Shown here: one piece after another, positions 24,701-37,987 of the stretch
Layout: each line of letters starts with the position of its first letter
How positions within the stretch are numbered: position 1 is the first letter of the stretch
Assembly: GCA_932521025.1 (NCBI GenBank)
Contig: OW051470.1
Location: forward strand, 8,790,501 to 8,854,500
DNA: 64,000 bases
Reading direction: 5' to 3'
From: Oscheius onirici
Taxonomy: Eukaryota > Nematoda > Chromadorea > Rhabditida > Rhabditidae
Made by a program: the position numbers and the translations under genes
The notes under the pieces: generated by a model
What the model saw: only the letters and a program-made list of their open reading frames with translations
What the model was told of the DNA's origin: nothing
The model's database searches: none

Positions 24701-27700
24701 TCCGTGTGACTGATGCAGATGGAATTGACGGAGAGGAGAAAACATGCATGGGCCATCATGAATTCCGGCTGCCAGAAGGGCTGATTATGGGGCTTTAGGG
24801 CACGCGCTCGGATGATCTGCATTCGGGTGACGAGGGCCATCTTGAGGACGTTCGACTGCTCTGTGATGAAGCTGAAAATGAGGTTTTATTAGTCTGTTAT
24901 TAATCTTTTCAATTCGCTTCAAGGCCCATAAAGAACAGTAAAATTTGATACTCAGTCAAAGTTACGCAGCCAAGGATTAAAAAGAAACGGCAGTTTTCTT
25001 CAAAATAAATATGAAAACAAACTTTGCAATCTCCAGCGTATTGTTCCTATCTTTCAGAATTGGCAGAAGAGCGTAGAAGGCCATATACTCGACGATCAGC
25101 TGGTTCCTCGTCGTCCCGTTGCCGAGCTTCGTCACAAAGTAGTTCCGCACAGCGTGGGCTTCGTCCTGAACCGATTTTTTTATTGAATTTGTTAAGAAAA
25201 AAGGCAAAAAAAAGTAGAAACCAACCAAAACGAGGTTTCCGAGATCGATATACTGGTCCAAAGTGATAATATTCTGGTACTTTGGGTGCATGGCCATGTG
25301 AATAAATCTGCTGCCGACGGTGGCTCGCAAGACTGCCTGTTCCACCGGACTGATTTCGACCGTCTCGTCTCCTTTGAAAATGTTTCCTTGGTATTCGAGG
25401 AACGCGTTCAGCAGCTTTAGTGTCTTCAGAGCTAGGGCATCTTGTTCGGGCTTGCCAGCCAGCTGGCGGCAGAGAAATTTGATGGCGAACGACTGAAATG
25501 TGGATTTTTTTTTAAAGAAAATCGGATAAAAACCTTGACAAGGGTGTATTTGGGCATGTCCAGCTGTGTCAGCTTTTCTTTTGTGAGATCAATTTCCTTG
25601 GCATCGTTCGGGTCAGTTTCCGACGAGAGAATTATCTGAAAAATGGGCGTTTTAGATAAGACAGTTATTTTCAGCTAGAACTTTGGTAACTCGCTACCAA
25701 AATGAGGTCTATTAAAAGCTACGGAACTCTATCAAGGTCACTGCCTAAAAGATAGACAAGTGCCTTGATTTGAAAAGAATACAAGTCGGGCATCGTACCA
25801 AACTGGCCCGAAATCGTATACTTTGAGCTTTCTTTTTGAGGCAGCAACAAAAAAATACGGCGGAATATAACCCTCGCCGCTCGGGCGATAATCGAGCGCT
25901 CAGCTGCTACTGTTCCGGGTGAAAAAAAGGGCCTAAAAAAGAACACCTACCGACTTGACAATGACATCAATTCCTATTTGGGTGTATTCTTCTTCAAATT
26001 CCGAAGGAAAGAGACTGTAGATGGCCATCATGACTCGCAGCGAATTGACACAGGACGGACAGTCCATTCGGATTCTGCCTTTACATACCTAATTTTTTGT
26101 TCTCACTATCAAAAAGGCTAAAAATTACCTCCCAGATGTCGCGAAGGGCCTCGAGACATTCTTCCTGCCTGCAGAGCCGGTGCATCGTAAAAACGGCGTG
26201 TTTTGAGCATTTAGAGAAAGTCGGCTCGTCAATGAGACAGATTCCACGGAGGAGACGCATCGTGATATCTTTGTACTCGCCGGTGGCCTGTTCCGAGACT
26301 TTGGGGATACTGTAGGACTGTTTCAGCACTTTTAGGGCTTCCGCGACTGAAGATTGGGGTTATTTTGAGTGAAATTTAATCTGTTAGCTAGTGAGAAAAA
26401 GTGGACTTATAAAAATGTCGTTACGGGACTCCGCTTCAAAAATAGCGTGCAGACGTTGGATACTCAGCTAAAGACACGCAGCCAAATTAAAATTTTAGGC
26501 CAAATTTAAACAGGAAAGTAAAAATTCATGCTTTTATGGTCATTTCAGAAATGAAGTCAACTTGTCGGATTACTGTAGTTTTTCATGTCCGCACCGCCAG
26601 TCTTTCGATGGGAGCTGTTTTTAAGCATTTCCGTGCTTTTTTTGTAATAAGCATAAAAAAATAAAATTTACCTGCCGCAGGATTATCCGACTCTGCCAGC
26701 TCGCGTAGCTGTTCCTGAGCCTCTTCGCCAAGGAAAACATGAGGTAGTTGATCGGCCCACGTCGTGAGAAGAAGCAGAATTCGCTTGCAATTCTCCTGGC
26801 TGCCATCCTTGCCGAGACTAAAGTCGCGGACGGCTTTGATTGTGGCTCGGACCAGCACTGCAGCTCCATGTTTATCCAAAATTATTGGCGCGAGTCTCTC
26901 CATAAAGTGCCGAAGCAGCGTGACCTCTTCCTTCGTGAAAATCTTTGAATTTTGCACTGTCATCAAGAAATGACCCTAAACTGTGGATTTTTAGAGAAAT
27001 TGTGTGGAAAAAAGTACCAAAGTATCAGAAATTTTAGAGCATTCTCCTTCTGTGCCGACAATGTACGAAATCCGGTTGAAAGCCGTCCGGTCGTCGCCGA
27101 GCCAATTTGTCAGCTTTCTCATCATTGTAATGTACTAAAATTTGTGGGTCTTTCGAGGAAAAAAGACGTACCCCAGACGGATGCTGTTGAGCTTTGGCTA
27201 TACGCTCGATTCTCTGGTCAATCTCCCTCGTTTTTACGTCGCTGGCGACGTCTTCTTTGCACAGAATTATTACAATTTCTTTCATGACTCGACGGTACGA
27301 ATTGTTGCGAAGAATGATCATGCGGAGATTGCTGGAAATCGTATATTTGGAGGGATCTTTTGGAGCCTATGCCCGAAACCTTCCTGGTCTACACAATTTT
27401 TGCTTATCTCCCATCGAACACAAAGCAAATTCATCCGATTTGGGCTAATATTTCGTTCAAAACGGACGTCTAACATCCTGGAAAACTCCGGGAACTACAA
27501 TTGGAATACAAGAAAAAATTGAAACTTAGCAAAGCAGCAATGTTTTTTTTCGTTTCTTTTCGGGATTCGAGTCATTCAGCTAAACTATTAAAGCGCAAAG
27601 GTGTCTGTGGCTGTTGTTCCGTAGGACAACCCTTTAGAAAACGGTAAAAGGGTGGTAAAAATCAGCTGGTGCAACGACGCCGCCATGCGACGAAGTCGGC

Positions 27701-30700
27701 TGGTTTAGAACTTATAGCATTTTCTACCTTGATTTGTGTTCAGAAGTCAAAATTGGAAAAACTAACTCATTGGCGGCCCAGGACAGTTTCGTCTCAAAAT
27801 CAAGAAAAACTCACGCAGCCGAGGTTAGCGACAGCTTAGCATGTAAGTCAATCATGTGTTTGATTCGTTTTTCCGTCTCCATCTTGTATGGAATCAGACA
27901 GCTTGAGAGCGCTCTTTCCAGCCTTATTCTAAATTTTATCAATTTTAGCCTTTAAAAAAATAAAAACTGACTGTTCGTCTTTGTAATGCGGAAGCCTGAA
28001 GAGCTTCAAGGCCACATCGGCAATTGTGTAGACGACCTGTCGATCTGAAGACGTGTGCTCTTCGCCCGAGACGACTTTGAGGAAAACTGCCAGCAGTTTT
28101 TGAAGGGCATCCGTGCGGATATTGTGCTATTTTTGAGATGTTTTAGGGAAAAAGAGGCAAACCTTTGGATCGAACATGCGCTCGCAGCAACCCTTGATCA
28201 CGTCCTCATTCACGGAATCGAGCTTTCTTCTAGCGGCCTCGTAGACGGAATTCATCGTTTCGAGACGGACGGCGTCGTCGCCGTCTCGGAGAAGACGACA
28301 GACAGCTTCTGGAAATCATGTGTTTAGACGCATAACGGGCCAGAACAATAGGAGGGAACCCTTACTTGGCAATAATAAGGGGAGATTTGTGAAGATCCGT
28401 TGTTTTGGAAAAGTTTCGTTGAAAAACTCAAAAGCAATTAGTCAGTTCTGGGATAAAACAGTTAGGGGAACATTACTGAAGTCAGGGTAGAATTGAAGTC
28501 AGTGTAGGGGATAGAATTCATGGGACGGGATGAACCTAAGAACCGTGAGAAGCTTATAATGACTATCAGGAAGTTTATTCGTATAAATCTTACCACAAAG
28601 CGTTCCTCTCAGCTGGGTAGCATTGACCAGAATGTTCAGCGTCTGTTTGGCGAAAGACACTCGGATTCTCGTCACTGGATCACGGTGTCTCGTCAAGTAG
28701 GCGCTCCAGACGCCGGGAAAGTCTTCGAGAAGGCGCGAATTTGGATTTTGGGCAATTGCGGCGATAGCCTTCATGGCAGCCATTCGAGTCTCTTCCGTTT
28801 CGTCCTGAATTAGATATTTTTTGACATAAAAATGGTCAAAATACCTTTACAAAAGTGCCAATTTGCGGAATTACGGGCAAGACGAGAGCCGGAGCAATTT
28901 CGTAAAGCTCAAAGATGACATCGTAGACCTTGGTCAGGCTTTTGGAGCCGACGAGCTCACATTCTTCAGGCATGCTGCTGGTCATCAGGGCGCGGGAAAG
29001 GAGCTAAAAAATGTGCATTTTTGAAGGCAAAATAGGTATAAAAACTCACAATTTCCGTGACCACATCGAGGTTTTGGCTCGCCTGAATGACACTTCTGGC
29101 CAGACAGTACGAATGGCGGTAGTTGGCCTTCTGCGGATTGATCAAGAAGAAGAAAAGCACATCGACGACGGGAAAGGTAATGTTGTCGACCCGTTCCAGA
29201 AGCTTCGTGATGCAGGTGAAGAAGCACAGGTTTAGCTGAAAATTTGTAACTTTTTCGTCGATTTTAGTGAGGGAAAGCAGCTGGAAGAACTTATAGTCTG
29301 ATAACAGAAATGGGCCGAAAATTGTAGCAATTGTAGAAGAGACAGGGACATCAACAGTTCCTGGAGGCAACAGTTACAGACAAATACTGTACAAGGCTAG
29401 TTTGACGTGTCAAACTGAACAACTTTAGACATGTTTGACCTTATCCGACAAGTTTTCAGTCACAAGGTTGGCAACGCCCTTCCAGGGCTAAAGTAGAAGT
29501 TCATGACTTCACTTCTCCTTTGTTACTCCCCTCCAGTCTCCTTATCTTCAATTAGAGCTTCAGACACACACACACACAGACCTGGGAGCATTTTAAAATA
29601 GACCAGCCGGCTTCGCCGCCTGTCGGCGGCTTTTCTACTTGTGTTTTCTTCTTTACTTCTGATCCCTACCCCTGTCAACCGATCTCTTTTGATCCCTTTC
29701 CCAGTCAACCGATCTCTTTTGATCCTCCCATTTTTCCGGCTAACCGATCCCTCTTTGACCTTATACAGATCAACCGATCTCTGCTAATCCCCTACCGTTT
29801 CCCTGGCTGTATTTCCTACTCAAAACAATTTAGCAAAAATGTTTGGCGAGGAGGGGAGTCGAACCCGGGTTTTCGTGGCCATGGACAAACCGACAGACAG
29901 ACAGACAAACAAACAGACAGAGTCAGCCACAGACACCATAGCAATTTAATATTTCAGATAGAGTCGAATGAAAAACCAACCTTTTCCTTCCTCTCGTCCT
30001 TCTCCGTCTCCTTTTCCTCCGACTTCTCCTCCACATCGCCGCATAGTTCTTCAGACGCTTCTCGGTATTCTCGATGCTTGTTCCATTCCTAAATTTGTTT
30101 TTTAACTAACAAAAACCTAAAAAGAATACAAACCTTGCTATTTATGACGTCCATGGCCGTCTTGATCAGCTGCTTCAGCACGACACAGGGATCATCTCCG
30201 GGCAGACTCTGGGCGAGGAGAAACGTGTTCGTAGCGCTCAGATTCTGCAATTGTTGTTTAATTTTTGAACTTTTTAGGCAATGAAACCTCAATTAGGTAG
30301 AAATATCGCTTGAAGAGATGGTCACTTGGCGAGTCAAGTCCCTTGAGTGTGGTGGCGAGAAAGAGCATGACATCTTTGAGCTGATCCTTGTCTTTGAATG
30401 GATTCGATGGCGCGAAGATGCGGAAAATGTCGGCCAGACAGCAGGCGAGCCAGATTCGGGCATTCTTGTCCCTATGCGTGAGGAATCTAAAAAATGGTGC
30501 TTTTACGTGTGAAAACGAGGCTTTTTACATTGTATCACTTTTAACTTTTGCTTGTTACACTATTTTGACCAAGGAGAAAAAACAAGCGAGCGAAATGGTG
30601 CAAAATTAGAGCGGAAAAAATTAGAAGCCCTGATATGCATGACTAGGATTACAAATAAACTGATTATGAAGGCGTTTTGTCGGAAGTTTTAAAGATAAAA

Positions 30701-30961
30701 AAAGAGATGAAATGACTCACTCTGCTCGACCCAGATGGTCAGCCAGAGCCTGGAATCGTCCTATCGTGTCAGCTAGCTCATTTGCTGGCAATTCTTGTAG
30801 CGTTTCGGACAAAGTCTGGAAAATAGCCATTTTTTTTTCGATGAAAACACGAAAAATTGGAAAAACAGAAGAGAAAAACGAACCTTTAGCCTCTGCTGCA
30901 ATTCGGGTCCGGTCGACGTCGAGGTTACTGGGAGACAATTTGGCGGATAATCGGGTTCCAT
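21742..30961 (-). CDS. pds-5: PDS5-family cohesin regulator
   Basis: Large minus-strand gene from ATG at 30961 (MEPDYPPNCLPV) to TAG at 21742, with many exons and short introns. The N-terminal HEAT-repeat block contains FLTHRDKNARIWLACCLADI, FRIFAPSNPFKDKDQLKDVM and KRYFYLIENLSATNTFLLAQ, which matches PDS5 closely. Further HEAT segments follow (QSLPGDDPCVVLKQLIKTAM, HSYCLARSVIQASQNLDVV, QYIDLGNLV, VRNYFVTKLGNGTTRNQLIV). The C-terminal exons are Lys/Ser/Pro-rich (KSPVKSPAKAPVKS; KRAPAIRKTPARKRK), typical of the disordered PDS5 tail. PDS5 binds SCC1/RAD21 and WAPL and controls cohesin release and sister-chromatid cohesion; the C. elegans orthologue is evl-14. Introns hold a 516-bp hAT-type MITE (22199-22714) and a tRNA-derived repeat (about 29560-29960). 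Exon borders in the middle are approximate. Confidence 0.92.
22199..22714. mobile_element. hAT-type MITE, 516 bp, in a pds-5 intron
   Basis: The ends are near-matching inverted repeats: left CAGGGATGCGCGATC, right (reverse complement) CAGGATGGGCGATCGC. The element is flanked by a perfect 8-bp target duplication TACTGAGT at 22191-22198 and 22715-22722. An 8-bp duplication and CAGGG-type ends fit hAT transposons. The interior is full of overlapping GCGATCGC/GAGCGCGAGC palindromes and has no transposase frame, so it is non-autonomous. Confidence 0.85.
29560..29960 (-). repeat. tRNA-derived SINE-like repeat, copy 1
   Basis: On the minus strand it has a pol III B-box-like GGGTTCGACTCC (about 29855-29866). 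This is followed by a body with repeated units around GATCAAAAGAGATCGGTTGA. The segment 29720-29860 is nearly identical to 52453-52590, indicating recent dispersal. A more diverged relative lies at 48345-48450. It sits in a pds-5 intron; the (CA)n and (GACA)n runs are at its edges. Confidence 0.65.
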
Positions 30962-32825
30962 TTTATAAAATAAACTGAAAAAAGAAGCGTAAATTTGGCA
31001 TGAAATTAGAGAAAAGAGCGCGAGAAGACTTTTTCCAATAATTGCGACTGCTGTTGACTCTTTGGGTGGAGGGGGGACACAAGCCGGTTCAAATCCAAGG
31101 CGATACGCAATTGCACACGGTTGTGACTGGAAGAATTGCGGGAAAATGCTGCTTTTTCTTTGTTTTTCCACGAAAAGTTGCTGTTTTATTGATGAACTCA
31201 TTTTTGACCTACGTTTCGACAAAGCCCATTCTTTTCACCAAAGTTTTTGACTTTTCACAGAAGATAGGCAGGATTACCCGTTTTACAGGCAGAAATTGAT
31301 CGGAAGTAGTGGAAACAGGAGCATCTTTGGGGTAGCGCCGGAAAATTATGATTTTATTTGACTCTGCACTAAATTTTCTTTGTGAGTGCGAGTGCATCAG
31401 CATATTACACCAATGATTAGCAAAAAAGCAAGTGAGAACAGATATTTTCAGCTGAAAATGAGTACAAACCTGTCCCGAGTTTTAGGTCCTCCACAGTGGG
31501 ATTTCTCGCGAATTTTTCGTCGTTTTACTTGAATTGAGCTGCAGACTCGCTTCACAATGTTTTCCGACTAGAAAAACCGAAAAAAATAATGGAAGAACTG
31601 GCTAGAAAGACGATACAAATGTGACCGTGACTCTACATCGAAATTTTTTGAAAAGGGAACTTTCCGTTCAATTTTTAAGGCGCGCAAGCTTGAGCGCGTG
31701 AATTTTATTCATTTTTAGCTAAGTCAATTTTCTGTTCTTTTCTGCTGCTTTGTCCACAAAACCTTCTCCTAAAAACCTTCTAATCGACACGCAGACGTAG
31801 ATTTTACCACATTTAGACCCCATGCAGCTGATTGAGCACACAGACACACAAATTGTCAAGAGGGCAACACAGCACAACAACAACGATGGCTCGCTTCCTT
31901 CTTCAAGCTCTTTCCCCTTTCCGAGAGGCTGGAAATATGCACCCCAGCATATCGACCGCCCCCTCCCGGTTATATTGTGTATAGCCGGGGGAGAAAGGAA
32001 GGGGAATCTGCCTTCTGTTTTCTTGAACCCCGTAGGAGCTCAGTCTCCAGCTCTTTTTCACCTTTTCACCCTTTTTTTTCGGCTAAAAACCAGTCCTCCG
32101 AGCGGGCGCTCCTCAAAATAGCCACTCCTTCTTTTCTTGTCGCCTCGTCACCTATTTTCCCCCACTCTCCGCAAAAATCAGCTGATATCGAGCGTTATTG
32201 ATCGCCCGCACACTCTTGTTCCCCATCATGCGTTTATTTAAAGTCCAGGGCCGCTCATTTGTTCTGGCTCTTCTTTTTGAATCGTGCGATAGCCTCAAAG
32301 GCAAACATGCGTCTTTTCTCATTGAATATGAGCCTTTTCTTCGTAGAATTGAGCTATTTTTTTGGCATTCGCATGTCTCCCTTGCGTCTTCTCTTCCTCT
32401 AATCGCCCACTCGTTCCATAAAGACCGCTGGTGGGAGGCTATATGCTTATTCATCACAGTAATCCCATAGGAGATTAGGGGAACCACTGTTCGCGACTAA
32501 ACGACTCGGAAGCGGGCTCTTTTGGTCCTGAAAATGGCCTGAGGGAGTGGAATTCTTGCAAAATCCTTCTTTTTTTTGTTTACCGGAGACTTTACGACTC
32601 CTTCTGGCTCCATAGTACTGGTCATTGTGCAAACAATGAAAAACCCTTGTCTTTTCCCTGACTTCTTGTGTCTTTGGCCTATTTCCTGCTATCCGTAGAT
32701 GTTGTGAACTGATTTCAACCAAAAGTTATGAAACAAAGCTATTTTGGATAAGAATTTGGCTCAAAAGCCGTGTCACATGGCTCTTGTTTGTTTTCGCTCG
32801 TCTTATGCTGTTTACAAGATTATTT

Positions 32826-33231
32826 GGTAATACTATAGCAGGCACCCCCCTCCATTCAAATATTTTGGCGCGCAATGTGTGAAATCGGGATTTTCACCGC
32901 TTTTCCGTTATTTTTTCACGTTCTAGATGTGTTTATCGAACTCACGTCAATTATAACCCCCAGGATGCCGAAATACTTGAAAAATTAGGCGAAATACTTC
33001 AGAATAAGCAACATCGCTAACATATTGCACCCCCCGAGAGTTTCTCTAGATTTTTCACTATTTTATTCGATTGGACACTCACCCAAGGGGTAGTTTTTGA
33101 TGCTGCGTTCGATAAAAGCAGCTAAAACGTGAAATAATACTGGAAAAATGGTTAAAAACGCGAATTTAGTCAATTTATGGCTTGCGCGCCAAAATATTTG
33201 AATGGAGGGGGGTGCCTGCTATAGTATTACC
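32826..33231. mobile_element. MITE with perfect 50-bp inverted repeats and 8-bp target duplication
   Basis: Positions 32826-32875 and 33182-33231 are exact reverse complements (starting GGTAATACTATAGCAGGCAC). They are flanked by GATTATTT at 32818-32825 and 33232-33239. The total length is 406 bp with no coding capacity. The 8-bp duplication points to a hAT- or Merlin-like transposase. Perfect termini suggest recent insertion. Confidence 0.88.
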
Positions 33232-34617
33232 GATTATTTTTCTTGAATTGGCTCATTTTGCTCCTAAAGACACGCTAGAAAGAAAGTAAATGGCTGATAT
33301 TCACAACGAAATGAATAGAAGCCGGCTTTTGGTCCTTTGCATCAAACTTATCCATTTTTTCCACCGATTTTCTCCCGCTTTCTACTCTTTAATCATTTCT
33401 TCGCCCTTGATTGACTGCTGATGGGCAAAGCAGAGCCGTCGGAAGACGAAATCAAATTGAAATCTCTCCAATGCCGGATGGCTAGCGTAATGCATACGTC
33501 TCGCCTCTCCTAAACATTGCCCTTCTCACAAATTTACGGCCTTCTCCAGACAGCTGATCCTCATTGTGTTGCTCCTCACCCCATTATCTTCTATTAGCAA
33601 ATGGAAATTGACCCCTGGGTGGTGCGGGGGCATCTAACTGATAAGAAAAGCCGTCTTTCTACATGTTTTTGACCACTTTTTATGAAAAAAATACGAGAAA
33701 ACGTGGAAAATGCGAAGAGAAAGGCAGGAAAGGCTACAGCAAGTAGAATAAGACGTGAGTCCGAAAATGTTGTACGTAATCGTGTACTGGTCTTGCTACC
33801 GTAACAACATTTTTGGCAGACTGTAGTTTTTGACGTTATTAGCGCTCAAAACCTCATTTTCTGCGTTTTGATGTTTTGCAAACGTGTGGAGAAATTAAAG
33901 CGCCACAACCTTGCAGAACAGTGATTTTTTGACTGCAAATATTACTTTTATTAAAATTACCCTTCCAGTTGTTATCGGAACATTTTTCCAGGAGATTTAG
34001 CCGTAATTTGTACATGCTAGGCTATTCAAGAAAACCTAAAGAAAAGTCGACGGAAAACCGCTTCTCACAGGAAAAAAAACTTTGAAAATGCCACCGAACA
34101 AAAGAGACGCATGTTTTCCCACTTCTCCGCTAAAACATCATCTTCTCCCCTCTCTTATTGACACAGTTAGTCACATTTTGTACAAAATGTCCAGAGGGCC
34201 TCGTAACATAGATCCATAAACTCGTCGCCTCCCCTCTTTTTACAATGGCTACTTTGGCGGCGAGGAGGGATCCTCCCTTCTTCTTCGACTATAAATCCTT
34301 GTTCAAAATGGCTACGGTTTCTCTCTAGCTTTATCCGCATCTCCGTCATTAATATCTGGAATTAGTTTTTCGTCCTCTGCCAACGCCACAGCAACCCGAT
34401 ACTTCCTATAGCTTCCAACTCTCTCCTCATTTCTCTTCTGGTCTCTTTTATTCGTTTTTTTAACGAAAAATGTTTTAAAATTTTATTTAGAAGCTGTTTA
34501 GAACATACTTTTCCGCTAAAATGGTATTTTAGCACGAAAATTTGAGAAACAAAGGACGAGCTTGACAGCTTTAATCTCCTTCATTTAGTGACAGAAGAAC
34601 AAACTTGGCAAATTTAT

Positions 34618-34669
34618 GATGTTCTGCAAAGTTGCCGCTTTCGATCTTCTCTACAACTTTGCAGAACAT
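34618..34669 (+). repeat. CAAAGTTGTAG-type hairpin, copy 2
   Basis: GATGTTCTGCAAAGTTGCCG pairs with CTACAACTTTGCAGAACAT across a short loop (CTTTCGATCTTCT). Loop length and register match copy 1. Confidence 0.65.
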
Positions 34670-35190
34670 GGCGTGACTGAAAAAGCAAATTTTGAGTCCA
34701 AAACGGACCTCGGAACCTGTATGGTCAGCTGTCCCTGACTCATGCCCTAAACTGGTTTCTTTTTCAGGAATTCCCATTATGAAACTGTCTCTCTCCCTCT
34801 CTATCAATAATTGGCTCAATTCCTGTTTACACTTGTTCTATGGTACTGTTTGCCAGGGCTGACTCAGTCCAGAGGCCCCCCTCTCCAAAAGTACTGGGAC
34901 AGCTAATTGTTCTTCCAATTTGATTAGCCGCGTTGTTCGAACAGCCCCCGAGGCGATGGCGCCAAATTCCTCCTGGATCGTACCGCATGTTCTTATCGCC
35001 GGAGAGACAGAAGGATTTTCCCTTATCAGACAATTTGTTTAGGGACCATTTTCACACGTTTTTGTGCGGGGTGGGAGCAGGAGAATGACTCCAGGAATAG
35101 GAGAAAGTGGCGTGGGGTTTAGAGCAAAAAAGTGAAGGAGCAGGTTTGAGGGCGAGTTTTAGAGCAGAATCACCGATTTTTGAAGCTTGA

Positions 35191-35241
35191 CATGTTCAGC
35201 AAAGTTATAGAGCAAAAAAGGACTACAACTTTGCAGAACAT
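35191..35241 (+). repeat. CAAAGTTGTAG-type hairpin, copy 3
   Basis: CATGTTCAGCAAAGTTATAG pairs with CTACAACTTTGCAGAACAT around GAGCAAAAAAGGA. It lies about 540 bp upstream of the rilp-1 start. Confidence 0.6.
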
Positions 35242-35776
35242 CGCAAAACTTAAAAATGTGTTCATCAGTGTCAAAAAAGGCAAAATGCAAGAGACTTACT
35301 GTTTCCACTACGGTACTTTCTTGTGATTACTGTAGATAATATAGTACGCAATTGCGTACTTTCCCATTTTTCAACCATTTGTGTGGCTTACTTTCTGAGG
35401 AATTCAGCCATGCTTGATTTGTATAACGTAATTATCCAGAAACACTTTCTTTCTAGAAAAGACGTAAGACAGGGAGCTCCTTTAGGCTTGTGTCTGTTTG
35501 AGAGACTGTCCAGATTCCAGTTACTTCCTCTCTGTGCCTCTGTCTCTTTTCCATCCACGAGCCATTTGTTTTCCTAATGACTCTCTCCTCCATTTCTCTC
35601 TGTTCTGAAAAATTGGGGGCGTGTCTCTCACTCTGTCTCCTTCCCCATCAGGTTCTCTCCCACGTCTCAAACCTACTGGATGACTACCTAAAAATATTCT
35701 CTCTATCTCTCTACCAATGGCTCTGTCTCTTCCTCTCGTCCGTCACTATGTCGAATTTGTTGCAGATTCCGTCCAG

Positions 35777-37951
35777 ATGACGTCAGCGACTGTGAGGGGA
35801 CAGTCCCCTCAAAGCCCTTCCAAACATATTACTGTGAGTTTTCTTCTTTTTTTTGTCTATTATGCTCCAAAAGAAGGGCTCCGAAGCCATCGAATTGTAT
35901 GCATAATTGAGTTTTGAGTAATGGGCTCCCACACAATGGCCCATAGGATCCGTTTTTTGCAGGTTGTTGACGTGTATGATCTCGCGGCACAGATCGGCAA
36001 GGATTTTGAGAAAATCATCGATCTACATGGTAATGATGTCGTCCAGGGACTCATGCCAAAGGTGAGTCCGATGGCGGGATTGACTGGTTCCGACATGTGT
36101 CAATAGAAAGGCAGAGGGAAGTAGAGAGGCTCGGGTTAAGTTACTCTGTCCCTCTGTAGTTCTCTAAATGTCTATCTGTCTGTCCCTCTGATGTCCACCT
36201 GCCTCTCTGTTTCTCTGACTATATGTTTCTCTGTCCCTCTCTCTCGCAGTCGTTCTCTCAGCCCCTGTCTCTCTATCCCTAAAATATCTGACCCGAAAAA
36301 ATAATGTCTCCCCACCTCCCAGTCTTAGTGGCATAATAATAGTAGGTTTATAAATATTACAATATCTGAAGAGAAGAAGAAAAAGGAGGATAGAAAGGTC
36401 GGCCGTTTTGATGGAGGACAGATATTAGAGCGAGCGACGCTTGGTTACTCTTGTCTTACTCAAATAATTCCAAAGAGGCCCTTTGAAGAAACATACTTTT
36501 TGAGAAATCTTTCACATATTTATCAATTCCATACTGCGCCAGAATCAAAACAAAGGAGATCTATTTTCTGCTCTGTCAGGACAGTTCGGAAGAAATAGTT
36601 GCAGATTGTCGTTTTTTCAAAAATATCCATCACAGGCAATGTACATATGTACTTGTCCATTCTTAAACTGGTTGTAGCTGTCCACAGATATTTCGTACTC
36701 TTTGCTATAAAAACCGATTTTTAAAAAGTTGGCTTGAAAACTCACATGGTACAGCCTTCGAGTTCAATTGAAAACAGCAGAAGGAATCTTTCCTGATGAT
36801 TACATCAAATAAAGGACCAACTAAGGGACCTGAAATTTGAAAAATAGCAAAAAAAAAATGAAACAGAAATAAGATGCTGAAAAATTGATAAGTGGGATTT
36901 TGGGATTCGAGGGAGAGGCCGCGAGGAATGGGCTGGAAATCTGCGTATGCAGTTTTGAGAGGACGAGCATATGGAGCATTACGGTAATGGTAACAGTGAT
37001 GAGAAAACTGAGCGGGAGAGTTCTTTTTGTGTCCGATAGTAAAGCTTGGGAGCTGGAGAAGAGTATACTATTGGGAGAGAGTACATACTGAGATCAGATG
37101 TCCTGTGACTGGATATCTAGACTAACCAGAAGATTTCCTGTCTCTCAGTCTGTCAGCCCCGCTGTCTCTCATTGTCAGTCTATCTCAAACTTAATTTTCA
37201 GGTCATTTCCGCCTTGGAAACCCTTGAATCTCTCGCCAACTCCAATGACCGTGAGAATGAAGAAATTGCCAGTCTCCAGAAGACCGTTGATCGTCTGGAA
37301 AGCGAGAAGAGACAGAGAATGAAACAGACCTCCAAATACGAAGAAGAGATGGAGATGATAGAAGAAACGTATAGGAAAGATATTGCCGAGTTGAGGACGA
37401 TGGTCAAGGCTTTGACGTCAGAAAATGCGACTCTCTCCAGTACTGTTTCGTCTCTCCCTTACATTATGGACAGTCCGACTACTATTGGAAGTGAGTTGAC
37501 AGAGGGACAGAGGAACTGGGAGTCTGACAGAGAAAAAGACAGAAGACAGAGGGACAGAGAGACAGTTGTCAAAGGGCTGTTTAGTGAGAGAAGAAGACCT
37601 GAAAATGATGCTGGAACTCAAAGAACTGTCCTCAAAACAGAAGGAAGAGATCAAACAGCTGAAGAAAGATGTGGAACAGTACACTTATGAAGTGGAAAAT
37701 GTGAGTCTTTTCCTAAAAAAAAGGCATTTCCTGTTCTTAGATGGAAAATGCCATTGGAAAGCTGATAAGACAGAATGAGGAGCTGTTGAGGAAAAATCAC
37801 TGTCTACAGAAGCAGGGTCGGACGATTGTTGAGGAGAAGATTGAGATTATGAGACGGCTGGAGAGGACGGAAGAGACCAACATCCAGTTGAGGAAAATGC
37901 TCAATGACACAGATCGAGTCTGCAAGGATTTACAGCAAGCAAATATGGTGA

Positions 37952-37987
<36 letters not shown>

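Larger units (their letters stand above)
30962..35776. other. Gene-poor interval upstream of pds-5 and rilp-1
   Basis: 4.8 kb between two divergently transcribed genes in which no supported coding exon was found. It contains a MITE (32826-33231), three copies of the CAAAGTTGTAG-type hairpin (33870-33920, 34618-34669, 35191-35241), a near-palindrome CGCGCAAGCTTGAGCGCG at about 31681, and CT-rich tracts upstream of rilp-1. Short frames on both strands lack splice support or recognisable domains. Confidence 0.5.

Noticed and set aside
31042-31403. Short frames on both strands upstream of pds-5
   Set aside because: No conserved content, no splice signals in phase and no continuity with neighbouring exons.
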